From NCBI GenBank assembly GCA_023014485.1, contig JAJOZX010005793.1, positions 62,001 through 126,000 on the forward strand: DNA of 64,000 nt, written 5' to 3'. This document shows positions 45,037-56,403 of this stretch, piece by piece. A program made the position numbers and the translations under genes. Positions within the stretch are counted from its first letter, which is position 1. Every line of letters begins with the position of its first letter. This DNA is from Bathynomus jamesi (lineage: Eukaryota; Arthropoda; Malacostraca; Isopoda; Cirolanidae). The notes below the pieces were generated by a model, which was not told the DNA's origin, ran no database searches, and saw only the letters and a list, made by a program, of their open reading frames with translations.

Positions 45037-45306
45037 GACGAAGGTTGGAGATGAAGAGTGAGTGCAGAGTGAGGCCTGAGCAATGGGAAAAATGAGTAAA
45101 AGAGAGTGATTTGAAGTGGACACGTGCTTATATAGGCTCCGGTGACGCGTAAACTTGGCGGGCATTTTTCGGGAAACAAAATAAAACCTGCCTTCCTTTG
45201 TGGGCTGTTCCTGCCCACGTGTTTGGAGCTTTACAACCTTGTTTACTTCTACAAGCCATGTGAGAGAGGCGAAGAAAAGGAATTTTCCGTTATGCTCCTG
45301 CATATA
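45037..45306. other. No gene recognised
   Basis: Overlapping frames on both strands are unassigned. Confidence 0.4.
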
Positions 45307-45592
45307 CAGGGTGGCGCAAAAGTCGTGCATCATAGGAATTTTCATGTTGACTATATTATTTTCTTTCTTTTAGGTAGGGGATGGCTGCGAAATTAACAAT
45401 AGACGAAAGGGTGAGCTTGGTTTTACTGTATGGAATACCAGGTACAACAAATCAATGAATCGGTACAGAATTTAAATTCTGTACCGATTCATCGATACAT
45501 TGTTAATTTCGCAGCCATCCCCTACCTAAAAGAAAAAAAATAATATAATCAACACTGAAAATTCCTATGATACGCGACTTTTGCGCCACCTG
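45307..45592. mobile_element. 286-bp palindromic mariner MITE
   Basis: Starts CAGGGTGGCGCAAAAGTCG and ends CGACTTTTGCGCCACCTG. The arms meet near 45467 at GGTACAGAATTTAAATTCTG. Each arm holds ATGGCTGCGAAATTAACAA, an apparent mariner transposase start codon with a few residues; the rest is gone. Confidence 0.88.
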
Positions 45593-45629
45593 TATATTAT
45601 ATATTATATATATATATATATATACACAC

Positions 45630-46043
45630 ACATTTAACTGCAATGACCGCGCAGTATATTAACGTATAGAAACGACGTAAGTATAGAGGAGTGTTCTGCA
45701 CACGAGGAAGAGAAATAACAAACAAATGAAAAATGATAGTCAGAAGTTGTAATTCTCCTACATAGGACAGAAACCAATGCCTTGAGAGGGCACCCTCGCA
45801 AATCGTGAATATGTACATTTAACTGCAATGACCGCGCAGTATATTACGTTTCTGTACGTTAATATACTGCGCGGTCATTGCAGTTAAATGTACATATTCA
45901 CGATTTGCGAGGGTGCCCTCTCAAGGCATTGGTTTCTGCCCTATGTAAGGGAATTACAACTTCTGACTATCATTTTTCATTTGTTTGTTATTTCTCTTCC
46001 TCGTGTGCAGAACACTCCTCTATACTTACGTCGTTTCTATACA
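45630..46043. mobile_element. Unclassified 414-bp palindrome
   Basis: Arms of about 190 bp meet near 45851. The motif TTTAACTGCAATGACCGCGC occurs at 45632, again near 45818, and inverted at about 45864-45886, so the left half also has a direct repeat. (TA)n lies at both outer edges. No terminal motif of a known superfamily is clear. Confidence 0.7.
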
Positions 46044-46069
46044 TATATATAAATATATATATATGTGTA

Positions 46070-46640
46070 CAGGGTGTCCGAGAATTATCTGTACAATATT
46101 TGGCTGCTATTAAAAGTCAACCATGAAGTGTAGAAATTCCAGTGTTGTCCCATTTTACGGAGAATCTCATTAAGTTTTTTCTGATACCAAGTTTTGACAA
46201 GTTTTTTAGAAATTCCAGTGTGTCCGAACATTATCTGTAGAATTTCATCTTTTAATAAAATTCTTGATAACACACGTAAAATTCTTAAACAAGATTATTT
46301 AGAATCTGTATTTTCAAAAGTTTCTTTTATTAAAGTAACGTTGTTACAAACATTCGATATGTGCACCATTAGTGATTCGCGAAACATCCAATCGATACTC
46401 CAAATGTTGCCATGTATGCTGCAGCATATCCACATCAATTCGCTCAATAGCAGCTGTGATTCTTGCTTTCAAATCATCAATGTCTGTCACCCGCGTACAT
46501 CTCTAAAAAACTTGTCAAAACGAGGTATCAAAAAACTTAATGAGATTCTCTGTAAAATGGGACAACACTGGAATTTCTACACTTCATGGTTGACTTTTAA
46601 TAGCAGCCAAAAATTGTACAGATAATTCTCGGACACCCTG
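46070..46640. mobile_element. 571-bp fold-back mariner derivative (copy A)
   Basis: Starts CAGGGTGTCCGAGAATTATC and ends GATAATTCTCGGACACCCTG. Arms of roughly 150 bp are inverted copies. The interior has a transposase C-terminal remnant on the minus strand (LKARITAAIERIDVDMLQ, then a WQHLEYRLDV-like tail near 46380). A second inner copy of the end motif (AGTGTGTCCGAACATTATCT) at 46217 shows internal duplication. Copy B is at 50048-50619. Confidence 0.88.
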
Positions 46641-46685
46641 TATATATATATATATATATATAATATATATATATATATATCTATA

Positions 46686-46740
<55 letters not shown>
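46641..46740. repeat. (TA)n microsatellite
   Basis: About 100 bp of TA with few interruptions, directly after CACCCTG. Confidence 0.95.
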
Positions 46741-46745
<5 letters not shown>

Positions 46746-46747
46746 CG

Positions 46748-47346
46748 TTCAAGAAAGGACTGATAACTGATTATTTTTATTTTTAATAAATATTTCTGTA
46801 TGTAAGTTACAAATACAATAACCAATTTTTATACCAATAAAGTAAATACACATTTAGAATTTTTCTTCAATAGAAAACATTTTCAGTATGATAAACAATT
46901 ACTCAAATAATTTGATTTAAACGTGCTGCTCTGAAATTCTGAGCAGCTCTTGCTAAAATATTTCCTGCAATTCCATCTGTTACTGTTGTAATTTCATTTT
47001 GTAGCTAATCAACGGTCCTTCGATTATTTTCGTAGACTTTTTCTTTTAAATAATCGTCACAAAAAATAATCGCCAGGATTAAGGTCGGGGAAGTATGAGG
47101 AGGGGGGGGGCAAGGCTAGCCGTAAGCTGGGTAACGGTTAGAAATAAATCCTATCTTGAATATACGCTTTCAATAAGTGGAACACGTTTAAATAAAATGA
47201 TTTGGGGTCAATAGTGATCATATTTGAAAATATTTACACACTTAAAAAAATCTAAAGTTTATATACTTTCTTCATATAAAATACGGTTATTGTAATTCAT
47301 AACAAAAACGGTTATTATAAAAATAAAAATAGCCAGTCCTTTTTTA
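46748..47346 (-). mobile_element. Decayed mariner with transposase C-terminus
   Basis: Inverted sub-terminal blocks: GAAAGGACTGATAACTG with ATTTTTATTTTTAATAA at left, ATAAAAATAAAAATAGCC with AGTCCTTTTTT at right. Between them the minus strand reads FPDLNPGDYFL, then a stop, RLFKRKSL, and a helix ending near 46920, typical of the end of a mariner transposase. About 600 bp. Confidence 0.7.
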
Positions 47347-47353
47347 AACGCCA

Positions 47354-47355
<2 letters not shown>

Positions 47356-47409
<54 letters not shown>

Positions 47410-47412
47410 ATA
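47356..47412. repeat. (TA)n microsatellite
   Basis: Lies between a mariner remnant and a Tc1 remnant. Confidence 0.93.
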
Positions 47413-48337
47413 TGGAAATTCTTAAACTCTTAAGCCAATTTCTACCATCGAGATTAAGACACCGACAAGGTGGAGGTAGTGTCATGTTTTGGGCAGGATT
47501 GATAGGCAATGAAGTAGCTGTCCCATACAGAGTGCCTGATGGTGTAAAAATGAATGCCCAGTCTTACACAAACTTTCTAAAAGAATACCTCATTCCATGG
47601 TAGAGATTGACCCTTAGCAATCCATCTTCTTCACCAAACATCAAGTCCCTCAAGGGTTACTTTTCATTCATCGGTGAACAATACAGTATTAAAATCTGTT
47701 TTCACGTACTGACGCGCCCATCCAACACGCTGCTTCTTGTACCTGGGTGTTAATGGTGACTGAATCGTAGGTTTACACGTCTTGCCAATTGTTTGGAGGA
47801 TTCCACATCGAGATGTTCTTGGTACATTATGTATGCCAGCCTGCTCAAAAACCTCTTTACTTGAGGACAATGGATGCTTTGCAATTTGCGCTTGATTACA
47901 GATATCTGCCGCTTTGTCACTTTTCTTATAGCTCGTTTATCACTTCGTTGCCTCAGTTTGGTACCCTCCGCTACAAACTTGTTTACAGTTCGATAAGCTC
48001 TGCCAAACTGCTTCGCAATTTCAATAGATTTTATATTTTCTGCGAGTAACTTGACTGTTTTTCTTTTCTTAGTTAGTGTTAAATCCTTCTTCTTACCCAT
48101 TTTCACCATTTAGATCCGTAAATAGAATACTTGCTTAATAATTCGGAACACAATATTTTACATGTTTTTCAATAAAATGAGATAATTATTTTAATTATCA
48201 AAATATTTTATCGAAATGAATACCATCAATGCTGCTATATATAGTGATTATTTGCTACAAATTTCATTGAAATCGGGGAAAAACTTGAAAACATTGGAGA
48301 AAATGTAATCTGCTTAATAATTTGGAACGCAGTGTAA
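47412..48337 (-). mobile_element. Rearranged Tc1-like element with internal inversion
   Basis: The right end is ...GCTTAATAATTTGGAACGCAGTG. The N-terminal half of the transposase runs on the minus strand from 48109 (MGKKKDLTLTKKRKTVKLLA, then VTKRQISVIKRKLQSI, then SSSKEVFEQAGIHNVPRTSR) to a first catalytic Asp block TDFNTVLFTDE near 47670. The next segment of the protein (RHRQGGGSVMFWAGLIGNEV to YTNFLKEYLIPW) is on the plus strand at about 47448-47600. The middle is therefore inverted against the N-terminus, and the QQD and C-terminal parts are lost. Confidence 0.87.
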
Positions 48338-48343
48338 GCCAGC

Positions 48344-48500
48344 ACGCGTAGCTCAGTTGGTAACACAGCTTCCATATCAGCGAAGTGAGGAGTCTGAGGT
48401 CAGGTGTTCAAAACCCGATGATGCCAGTAATAATAATTCAGGATTTAGGTTAATGGACTGTATTAGTTTGGTCTGAGCGTTGTGTCAGTTTCTGGCTTTC
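48344..48500 (+). mobile_element. tRNA-derived SINE
   Basis: A-box GCGTAGCTCAGTTGGTAAC at 48350 and B-box AGGTGTTCAAAACCC near 48400, with spacing typical of a tRNA, then a non-tRNA body (TAATGGACTGTATTAGTTTG). The acceptor stem does not pair, so it is not a tRNA gene. Confidence 0.75.
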
Positions 48501-49110
48501 CTGACTGTTTACTATTATAATCAAAACAATTAAAATGCAGAGAAGAGATCATAAATTACAGCTGCTTTTCCCTCCCAACAAGCAGTGCTATACTGTATGT
48601 ACGAAATCCACTGTAAAATCTGGTATCTCTCGCAAACCACTTACTTCATCGTACGCGAGACGAACGTGTCAAATGACGATGTTCAAAAATCCCTACTTCT
48701 CTATGTAATATGTATATTACTGTATATACAGAAAATAAAAACAAAAATAAATATCTTTAAGACTTAGGTAATAATAATTATATGCTTATCAAAATTCTCA
48801 ATAGCAAACCTCTCTATAATCTGTGAAATGTAACTTGACCCTTAGCATATTTAGTGTACGCAATCTTGGTATAACATCGCGACCAATATTCGCTTTTGGC
48901 ATAGAATGTCGCATTGCATAGATAATTGGGGCTAAATATTTGCTTGCGTGCTTCTGCGACACGTAAGGGAATTATATTGGCAGCTTTGAGGACTGAAGTG
49001 GTATGCAGAAATGTATACGCACTTGTCATCATTACACAGTTGCTTGAAAATCCCTTGATTCTGATACAAAAGTTAAAATATTAATTTATTATCCCGTGAA
49101 TAATTTGTTC
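48501..49110. other. No gene recognised
   Basis: Short frames on both strands without similarity. Confidence 0.45.
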
Positions 49111-49114
49111 CAGC

Positions 49115-49141
49115 ATCACTGTGTGTGTGTGTGTGTGTGAA

Positions 49142-49189
<48 letters not shown>

Positions 49190-49205
49190 TATAATATATA
49201 TATAT
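49115..49205. repeat. (GT)n-(TA)n microsatellite
   Basis: About 18 bp GT, then interrupted TA. Confidence 0.95.
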
Positions 49206-49210
49206 ATACA

Positions 49211-49344
49211 CACACAATAATCCCCGATTTACGCGATAGATGCGTTCCTGAAGCTTCAACGTAAATGAATTCCACATAAATAACTCAATGTGCTAAGTAA
49301 GAGCCCCCCTTAACCCAGGACACCACAAAAATTAAATAAAATAA

Positions 49345-49377
<33 letters not shown>

Positions 49378-49479
49378 TATCTGCCAAACAAAATAATATT
49401 AATTAAATAAATACATAAATACGGCTCTTTTCCAAAATCCTGACCGTTCTTTATATCTAGAAAGTTACATTATTATTAT

Positions 49480-49517
<38 letters not shown>

Positions 49518-50008
49518 TGGTTTTACATATATCGACCTAATATTATAAATAAAAATTGATGTAACTTTTTTATTTTTCATTTCTCCAAAAAAGAATAACT
49601 TTTTTTGAACTCAGCGCGCAAAACTACATAATAATAATTAACTTTCTAGTTATAAAGAACGGTCAGGATTTTTGGGAAAGATCCATAAATACTGTACTCA
49701 TTTGTACTGTAGCCTACTCATCTGTGAAAAAAGTAAAAATTAGTAATAACCTGTAAAGAAAAAGTAAAAATTAGTAATAACCTGTAAGAAAAAGTAAAAA
49801 TTAGTAATAACCTGTAAGAAAAAGTAAAAATTAGTAATAACCTGTAATAAAAAAAATAACTCATCATTAAGGTCTCTCGGAGCTGGCTTCTTAACCACCA
49901 GTGTCTTTTTACTTATTTATAAATAAAGAAAATTGAATATTTTTTTGGACCGCGTTAATCCAAAATCGCGCAAATAGGGGGCGCCTAAATCGGGGAGGAG
50001 GAGGGGTA

Positions 50009-50011
<3 letters not shown>
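49211..50011. mobile_element. Tigger/pogo-like MITE in (TA)n
   Basis: Left end ATAATCCCCGATTTACGCGA and right end (inverse) CAGTACCCCTCCTCCTCCCC then GATTTAGGCGCC. The CCCCGATTTACGCG style of end followed by AACGCGGTCC-like text is typical of Tigger elements, which use TA targets. Contains an inner inverted repeat (AAATCCTGACCGTTCTTTAT at 49435-49460 with its inverse at 49658-49675), two AAT/ATT trinucleotide tracts in mirror positions, and a 30-bp tandem repeat. Confidence 0.6.
49729..49848. repeat. 30-bp tandem repeat, four units
   Basis: Unit GAAAAAGTAAAAATTAGTAA plus TAACCTGTAA, nearly perfect. Confidence 0.93.
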
Positions 50012-50045
<34 letters not shown>

Positions 50046-50047
50046 CA

Positions 50048-50855
<808 letters not shown>

Positions 50856-50858
50856 AAT

Positions 50859-51085
50859 GGGTATCCTGAGTAGTCTAGTGGTTAAAACGCTGGGCTGCTG
50901 GTAGGGCGTGGTTCGAATTCCACGTTAAACTGTAGGTCTAAGGTGGAGTGAAAAGCTTGACCTTCGTCAGAATGATCAATTCGGGCGGAAGCAAACCAAA
51001 GGTTACCAAAGGTATATAGTATATGGACTATGGACTATATGGTCATATGGACTATAATCTGCAAATAAACCTTTTCATTTTCATT
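50859..51085 (+). mobile_element. tRNA-derived SINE 2 with LINE-like tail
   Basis: A-box TAGTCTAGTGGTTAAAACGC, B-box GTGGTTCGAATTCCAC, then a body, and a 3' tail GGACTATAATCTGCAAATAA followed by ACCTTTTCATTTTCATT. The tail matches the 3' end of the LINE at 27280-27330, the usual sign that a SINE borrows that LINE's reverse transcriptase. Confidence 0.85.
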
Positions 51086-51089
51086 TACG

Positions 51090-52070
51090 TATATAAGGAA
51101 TCAATAAATTAGTAAATATCTGCTTGGGAAGGTTGCCGACATATCTGACATTTTTAGATCTTTAGTTTTGTAAATAATAAATACTAAGTGGCAACCGAAA
51201 TACTACACGTAGTGTACAATAACCTTTTTGAATGAGAAAGAAAAATAGTGAGTCGTAATTGTGCATAAAAAGAGTTGCCAACTAAACAAATGCATATGTG
51301 TGTTGGTTGGTTGATTTTTCTCTTCACCTCATCGTTTAAAGAATGTTAATTATATAGAACAAGACTTAAAAATGAATGGATTCGTTGAATACATAAAGTG
51401 TCGTATTTATGAGTATTTAATATTATTATGAGGATGTATTATTCATCATTATAAGCATTGTAATTTCATATTAGAGTAACCAAGAATTAGGTTTTCATTT
51501 CACTCCATTAAAGGTAAACTAAATTAATGTAGTAATACCTTATTATCACTTTATAATATAATGTACTTTCACTGTAATTTCGAAACTCTGGAAATAGGAT
51601 TTCATAGTTTGCCGTTTGATATGGAAGACTCGCGTAAAGTTGAAAATTTAAGTTTACTGTTGGAAGATCCGAATTTGGCGTTGATTCTTTATGGAAGCAG
51701 GGTCATTTTATTTATAAAATATGATAACGGAAAAGTTGCAGACAATGATTTATGCCGCTGCTGATTATTATTATTATTATTAGTTGTTGTTGTTACCTGT
51801 CTCTAAAATCTTTTTCCAAACCTTTCCTTATTTTTTTATTTGGTTTAGTTTTACCATTTTCTTTTCCTGTTTAGAATCTTATAATTTTTTTTAATACAGT
51901 TTGAACAACCGCAAAGCCTATTACGATAATTAAAAAATAAACATGCGTTTGAAGATGATATTTTTTTAATCTGTCACATATTCGCTCTCAGAGCGATTAT
52001 TATGAAATAGATGGAAGAAATATTTCGAGGGTTTGATGGGTGGAAGAGATGAGAGGAGTGGAAATATAAA
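51090..52070. other. No gene recognised
   Basis: Includes a 67-codon plus-strand frame at 51561-51764 (MYFHCNFETLEIGFHSLPFD and on) with normal-looking composition but no recognisable family, and an ATT repeat near 51768. Could be an orphan exon or chance. Confidence 0.35.
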
Positions 52071-52079
52071 TATGATGGG

Positions 52080-53560
52080 AGCTGGCGGTGTGACGGGGAC
52101 GTGTGCCGGGTGAAGTGAAAGCGGCGGTTCGCAAGCTGAAAAATGGAAAAGCGGCGGGTGTGGATGGGTTATATGAGGAAGTCATTAAGCATGGAAGATC
52201 GAAAGGGGTAGAGTGGTTGTGATGCATATGTCAGAATGTATGGAGAGATGGGAGTGTACCTGAAGTCCGGAAGAAAACAATAATTGTTTCACAAAATGAA
52301 AGGTAAAAGGAGTAAATGTAAGAATTTTAAAGGTAAGTCTAATGAATGTAATGGGGAAGATGTATGGTAGGACAGTAATAGAACGAGTTCGTGGTATCGC
52401 AGAATGCTTGATGAATGGTAAGCAAGGGGAGTTTCGAGGTGGAAGAGGCTGTGTGGATCAAATATTCGCAGTGAGACAAGTACTTGAGAAAGCATATGAA
52501 AGGGATTACAAGGTATACATGTATTCCATGGATCTTCAAAAAGTGTATAACAGAGTGAATAAGTGAATAGAAAAGTACTGCAGGTCCTGCAGATCTTGAG
52601 TATATATGGGGTTGGCGGTAGATTCACGAATGCGGTGAAGAGTTTCTCTGATGGAAGTAGTGCATGTCTGAGAGTAAATAAAGAACTGAGTAAATAAAGA
52701 ACTGAGTGTTGACCTATGTCAAAGATGTATGATGTCTCCGTGATTGTTCAATCTGTTTATGGATGGAATCATGAGAGAGGTAAAAGAAGATCAAAGAATC
52801 TGGTGTGAGATGAAAATAGATGGTGCCTGTCAAATGTGTTGTATGCGACTGATGCTGTGCTATTTGCCCAGATTGAGCTTGATATGAAAGAGGTTAAGAG
52901 TTCTGTGGCGGTGTGAGAGAGAAGACTGTTGAAAGTGAATGTGGGCAAGAGCGAGTTATTGACGGTGGAGAATGAATGAAATTCAAAGTGTCATGTAATA
53001 GTGAATGGTGAAACATAAAAGGGAGTAGCGTTCTTTAAGTATCTGGGGTGTGTACTGAACAAAAGGAGTACGAGTGATGATAAAATTAATACTAGAGTGA
53101 ATCAAGGAAGGAAAGCGGCGGATGCTCTGAAAGCGGTTGTGAGACTAGATCGAGATGCTGTGAGATGTTTACATGAAGGTGTTTAGTACCGACACCTTTG
53201 TATGGGTGTGAAACATTGACATAGCATGAAAGAGAGAATTCTAGAGTAAGAGCGGTTGAGATGGATAATCTGAGAAGTATGTGTGGCGTGCGTCGGAATG
53301 ATAAAGAAATCATATGGTCCTAGAAAGCTGTAGTGTTCAGAAGTCAGTGGAAGTAAAAATTGAGGAAAGTGTGTTAAAGTGGTTTAGGTATGTTGAAATA
53401 ATGGATGATGACCGAGTTGTGAAAAGAGTGTATAAGAGTATTTGCAAAGGTAGAAGGAGTCGAGGAAGGCCGAGAAGATAGATGGGCATGGTGAATGACT
53501 GCGCGAGGAAGCGCGAATTTGATCTGGGTGATGCATGAAAAGTGACTGCAAGTACATGTT
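52080..53560 (+). pseudogene. Non-LTR retrotransposon reverse transcriptase, decayed
   Basis: Plus-strand blocks in order: VKAAVRKLKNGKAAGVDGL (finger motif, about 52115), LMNVMGKMYGRTVIERV, GCVDQIFAVRQVLEKAYE and YMYSMDLQKVYNRV (first catalytic region), CMMSP plus NLFMDGIMREV (about 52730-52775), YATDAVLFAQ near 52842 (the YADD box with the first Asp changed to Thr), YLGCVLNKRSTSDD, PLYGCETLT near 53200, and KGRRSRGRPRR near 53450. Many stops and shifts. The layout suits a LINE of the RTE or Jockey/CR1 kind. No endonuclease part seen. Confidence 0.85.
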
Positions 53561-53699
53561 AGAGTAGAGGAGGTTTGTTAGAAGCATGTAAGTTCGTGAC
53601 TGCTCTTCATTTCTGAGAAGGCCTGGAAACGCCATCACGGATGGCGTATGAAGCACTACAGGTGTTGAATTTTACCATGTATGTGTAGAGGGGGACGCT

Positions 53700-54360
53700 G
53701 GTCTACCAGGACGCCTGTGTGAATGGATGTGTACGCTTTAGTTTCTAATTTTTATCCTCTATTACCTTCTGTATTTTACATCTGGGCTGTTTCTGCCAGT
53801 TCACTGGGAAATGAGATTTCGATAATTTCTGTGTACATCTGTGTACATACATTCTGGGTAGGTGTACATATATATATTTACATTCTGTGGGCAATTTTTT
53901 GTTTTTTATTCACATAATTAATGTTTTTAATACGGTAATTTTATTCTTATTTTAATTACATGACTACATGTACTTACAGACTTTATTAGGAGTAAATTAA
54001 AATATTTTACCCTACGAGTATATCGATATTTCTTCCTTCCACCCACCCCATCCTGTAATTTTACCTTGGGGCCTCCCCCCCCATTCCTCCAAGCAAATTT
54101 TCTGGCTACGTCCCTGCTTTAAACAGCATCTTTGTCACCCATAAATGGACAATAGGGTTATTTATCTGATGCTGATTTTTATGATCATTCAAGTGCATTC
54201 TTTAAGGAGCTAAAATTATTAAGGATCAAACGTGTAATCAAGCTGGCACATTTTACTTTCATTTACAAATGTATGAACAAATTCTTAACTTACAGTGAAT
54301 AAATAATTGTTTCGTAATTCAACAAGAAATTCACTTATACTAGACTAGGTGTAAATCAAA
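53700..54360. other. No gene recognised
   Basis: Possible 3' UTR of the LINE up to about 53800, then AT-rich spacer with a C-run near 54070. Confidence 0.45.
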
Positions 54361-54365
54361 ACATG

Positions 54366-55982
54366 TTATTCCTCAATGGTTGAGAAGTCTAGTCTCCGGT
54401 AACATCTGTTCGGCTTCAGATTTTGGATGCGGTCCATCACGCCGGTATCCGCTGGACTAAAGGGGCGTTTAAGTCTTCTCCTATTCCGAATCTTTTGGGT
54501 GATGCATGGAAGGATCCTGTGGATCGTTGACTCGATCACCTGCGCTTGCGCTTTAGGGGGTGGACCTGCTCCCCCTTTTACGACCGTCACCCTCATCTTA
54601 CCCACCTTTTCAGTTACAATCTGTTGGGCAAGTTTGAGATTCCCCAAAAATCGGTTTCATCTCCGTCATTTCCCACGGTTCCGCCGTGGGAATTGCCGCA
54701 GATGTCTTTCTGTCGGTATTTCACGGATGTCAAGTTTGATACCCCGTTGATGGATTTTGTCTCCTCCACTTGGAGCAAATTTTACCGACGGTTCCAAGCC
54801 CGACGCTGGCAGCGGACTTCCACCGTCTCTCTTACTTCTATCCGCAGTGGTAGCTTAGTTAACACTACATCCATTTGAACTGTAGAGCTTTCCGCCATTT
54901 TAATGGCACTCTGAGTAGTTTTTATCCTCCCAAACCCTCTCCCCTATTTTTGTATTTTTAGCGACTCCAGAAGCGCATTGCAAACTCTGTAGTCTTTTAA
55001 TTCTATATTAATTGGTCGTCGTTGGGGGCCAGGTTTCCTATTGCTGGGTACCTGCCCATGTAGCCATTAGAACGAATGAAGATGCGAACCGGTCCGTTAG
55101 ATCCGTTTTTCCTCGTCCTCCTTCGGCTGCCCGTCCACTTCCTTGCGAGATCTTCCTTCCGTGAATTCGAGCTGTAGTCCGCGTTTTCTGGCAGCGTCGT
55201 TGGAGTGCCCTTATTGGTCCCAATAAGATGCATCAGCTCGCGGCTGCGATCTCTTCTTGGAGGTATTTCTGTATGTCTCGACGGTAGAAAACTGCCTTTG
55301 CCCTCCTCCGAATAGACCACACCCGTCTTACCCACTGGTTTTTAATGATGCGGAGTCCTCAACCCTACTGTAAGTACTGTATTGTCCCATTGACCAGGGC
55401 CGGATTAAGCATTGTTAGGGCCGGGGGCAATGAATATTTTCGGGCCGGTGTCACTAGAAAAACACTAGAAAAACAAAATTCTTTACCTGATACATCATAC
55501 ATGAGTGATGTGATCAGCTGACTGGGATCGATCAACAGAACGAAACAAAAACAAAGATGTGATTACAGAAAATGTATACTTTGTTCACATAAATGGGATA
55601 CTAAACTAGGTTTTGTAGAAGCGGAATCTAGAATTTTTTTTTTCCTCACGGTCGACCAATTATTTCAACGGTAGATTATAGCGTTTACATAGTTTCTTAG
55701 GGTCGGTCAGCATCTTGGGGCCGGTCAGCATCTGGGGCCGGGGGCAAATGCCCCCTTTGCCCCCATTATAATCCGCTACTGCCCTTGACTATGCAACACT
55801 TGCTGGTCGAGGGGAAAGGTATCCGTCCTATCTTTTCGGTATTCGAAGAGGGATTGTGCTACCCAGTTAGCGAAACCTTTAAGATTTGAAGGAGGCTGAC
55901 CTCCTCTCTCTTTTGTAGTTCTTCTTCTTTCATTTTTACTAGGTCTCATTTTCTCTTCATTTGTCCATTCCATTATCATCAT
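54366..55982 (-). pseudogene. Unrecognised broken coding-like region
   Basis: GC content is higher than in the flanks, and long minus-strand frames follow one another: 55982-55776 (basic, KNERRRTTKERGGQPP), 55335-55003 (KGSFLPSRHTEIPPRRDRSR, rich in Arg, Lys, Pro and Thr), then shifted frames to 54647-54366 (VTVVKGGAGPPPKAQAQVIE). The hAT MITE at 55395-55781 splits it, and the frame can be followed across that MITE apart from its TSD. I do not recognise the product. A retroelement gag/ORF1, a basic viral-type protein relic or a decayed host gene are all possible. Confidence 0.4.
55395..55781. mobile_element. hAT-type MITE, 387 bp (copy 2, inverted)
   Basis: Starts CAGGGCCGGATTAA and ends CCATTATAATCCGCTACTG, with TSD CCATTGAC/CCCTTGAC (55387-55394, 55782-55789; one mismatch). 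Near-identical to 22445-22834 in the opposite orientation. Confidence 0.92.
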
Positions 55983-56403
55983 TCGCTCTTCATTCTTTGA
56001 GGCGTTATCCCTCTCACAATTTTATTATTATTTAATCTTCAGTCTTAATTAACTTATATATTTGGCGTCAATGACCTCGATGTTGCTACGCCATAGGTAT
56101 CATTTTCATTGAATCAGTTTTATTCATGAATTCGTATATGTAATCATGAATTATGTATAATAGATTATATTTTATCTTTAATTAAGCTGAGAACTCAGTA
56201 AAGCCTAAAGTTTAATGGTCAAATTAAATAAGACAAATAATTCAATTAACAATTGTTCATTTGTATTATTGCAACATACCAGAAATTGTAATATTGTAAT
56301 ATTTATCTTATGAGTAAAAATTTTGAAATTTGAATTTTGAATTGTATATATAATTATGATTAAATTAACTTAATTACTTTATAGAAAATAACAAATTATA
56401 TAT
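55983..56403. other. AT-rich spacer, nothing recognised
   Basis: No coding or TE end seen. Confidence 0.5.

Noticed and set aside
48344..48440. Functional tRNA gene
   Set aside because: A and B boxes are present but the acceptor and anticodon stems do not pair, and it continues into a non-tRNA body; a SINE fits better.
52000..53656. Minus-strand frames at 52289-52627 and 53384-53656 as genes
   Set aside because: They are antisense shadows of the decayed LINE reverse transcriptase on the plus strand.
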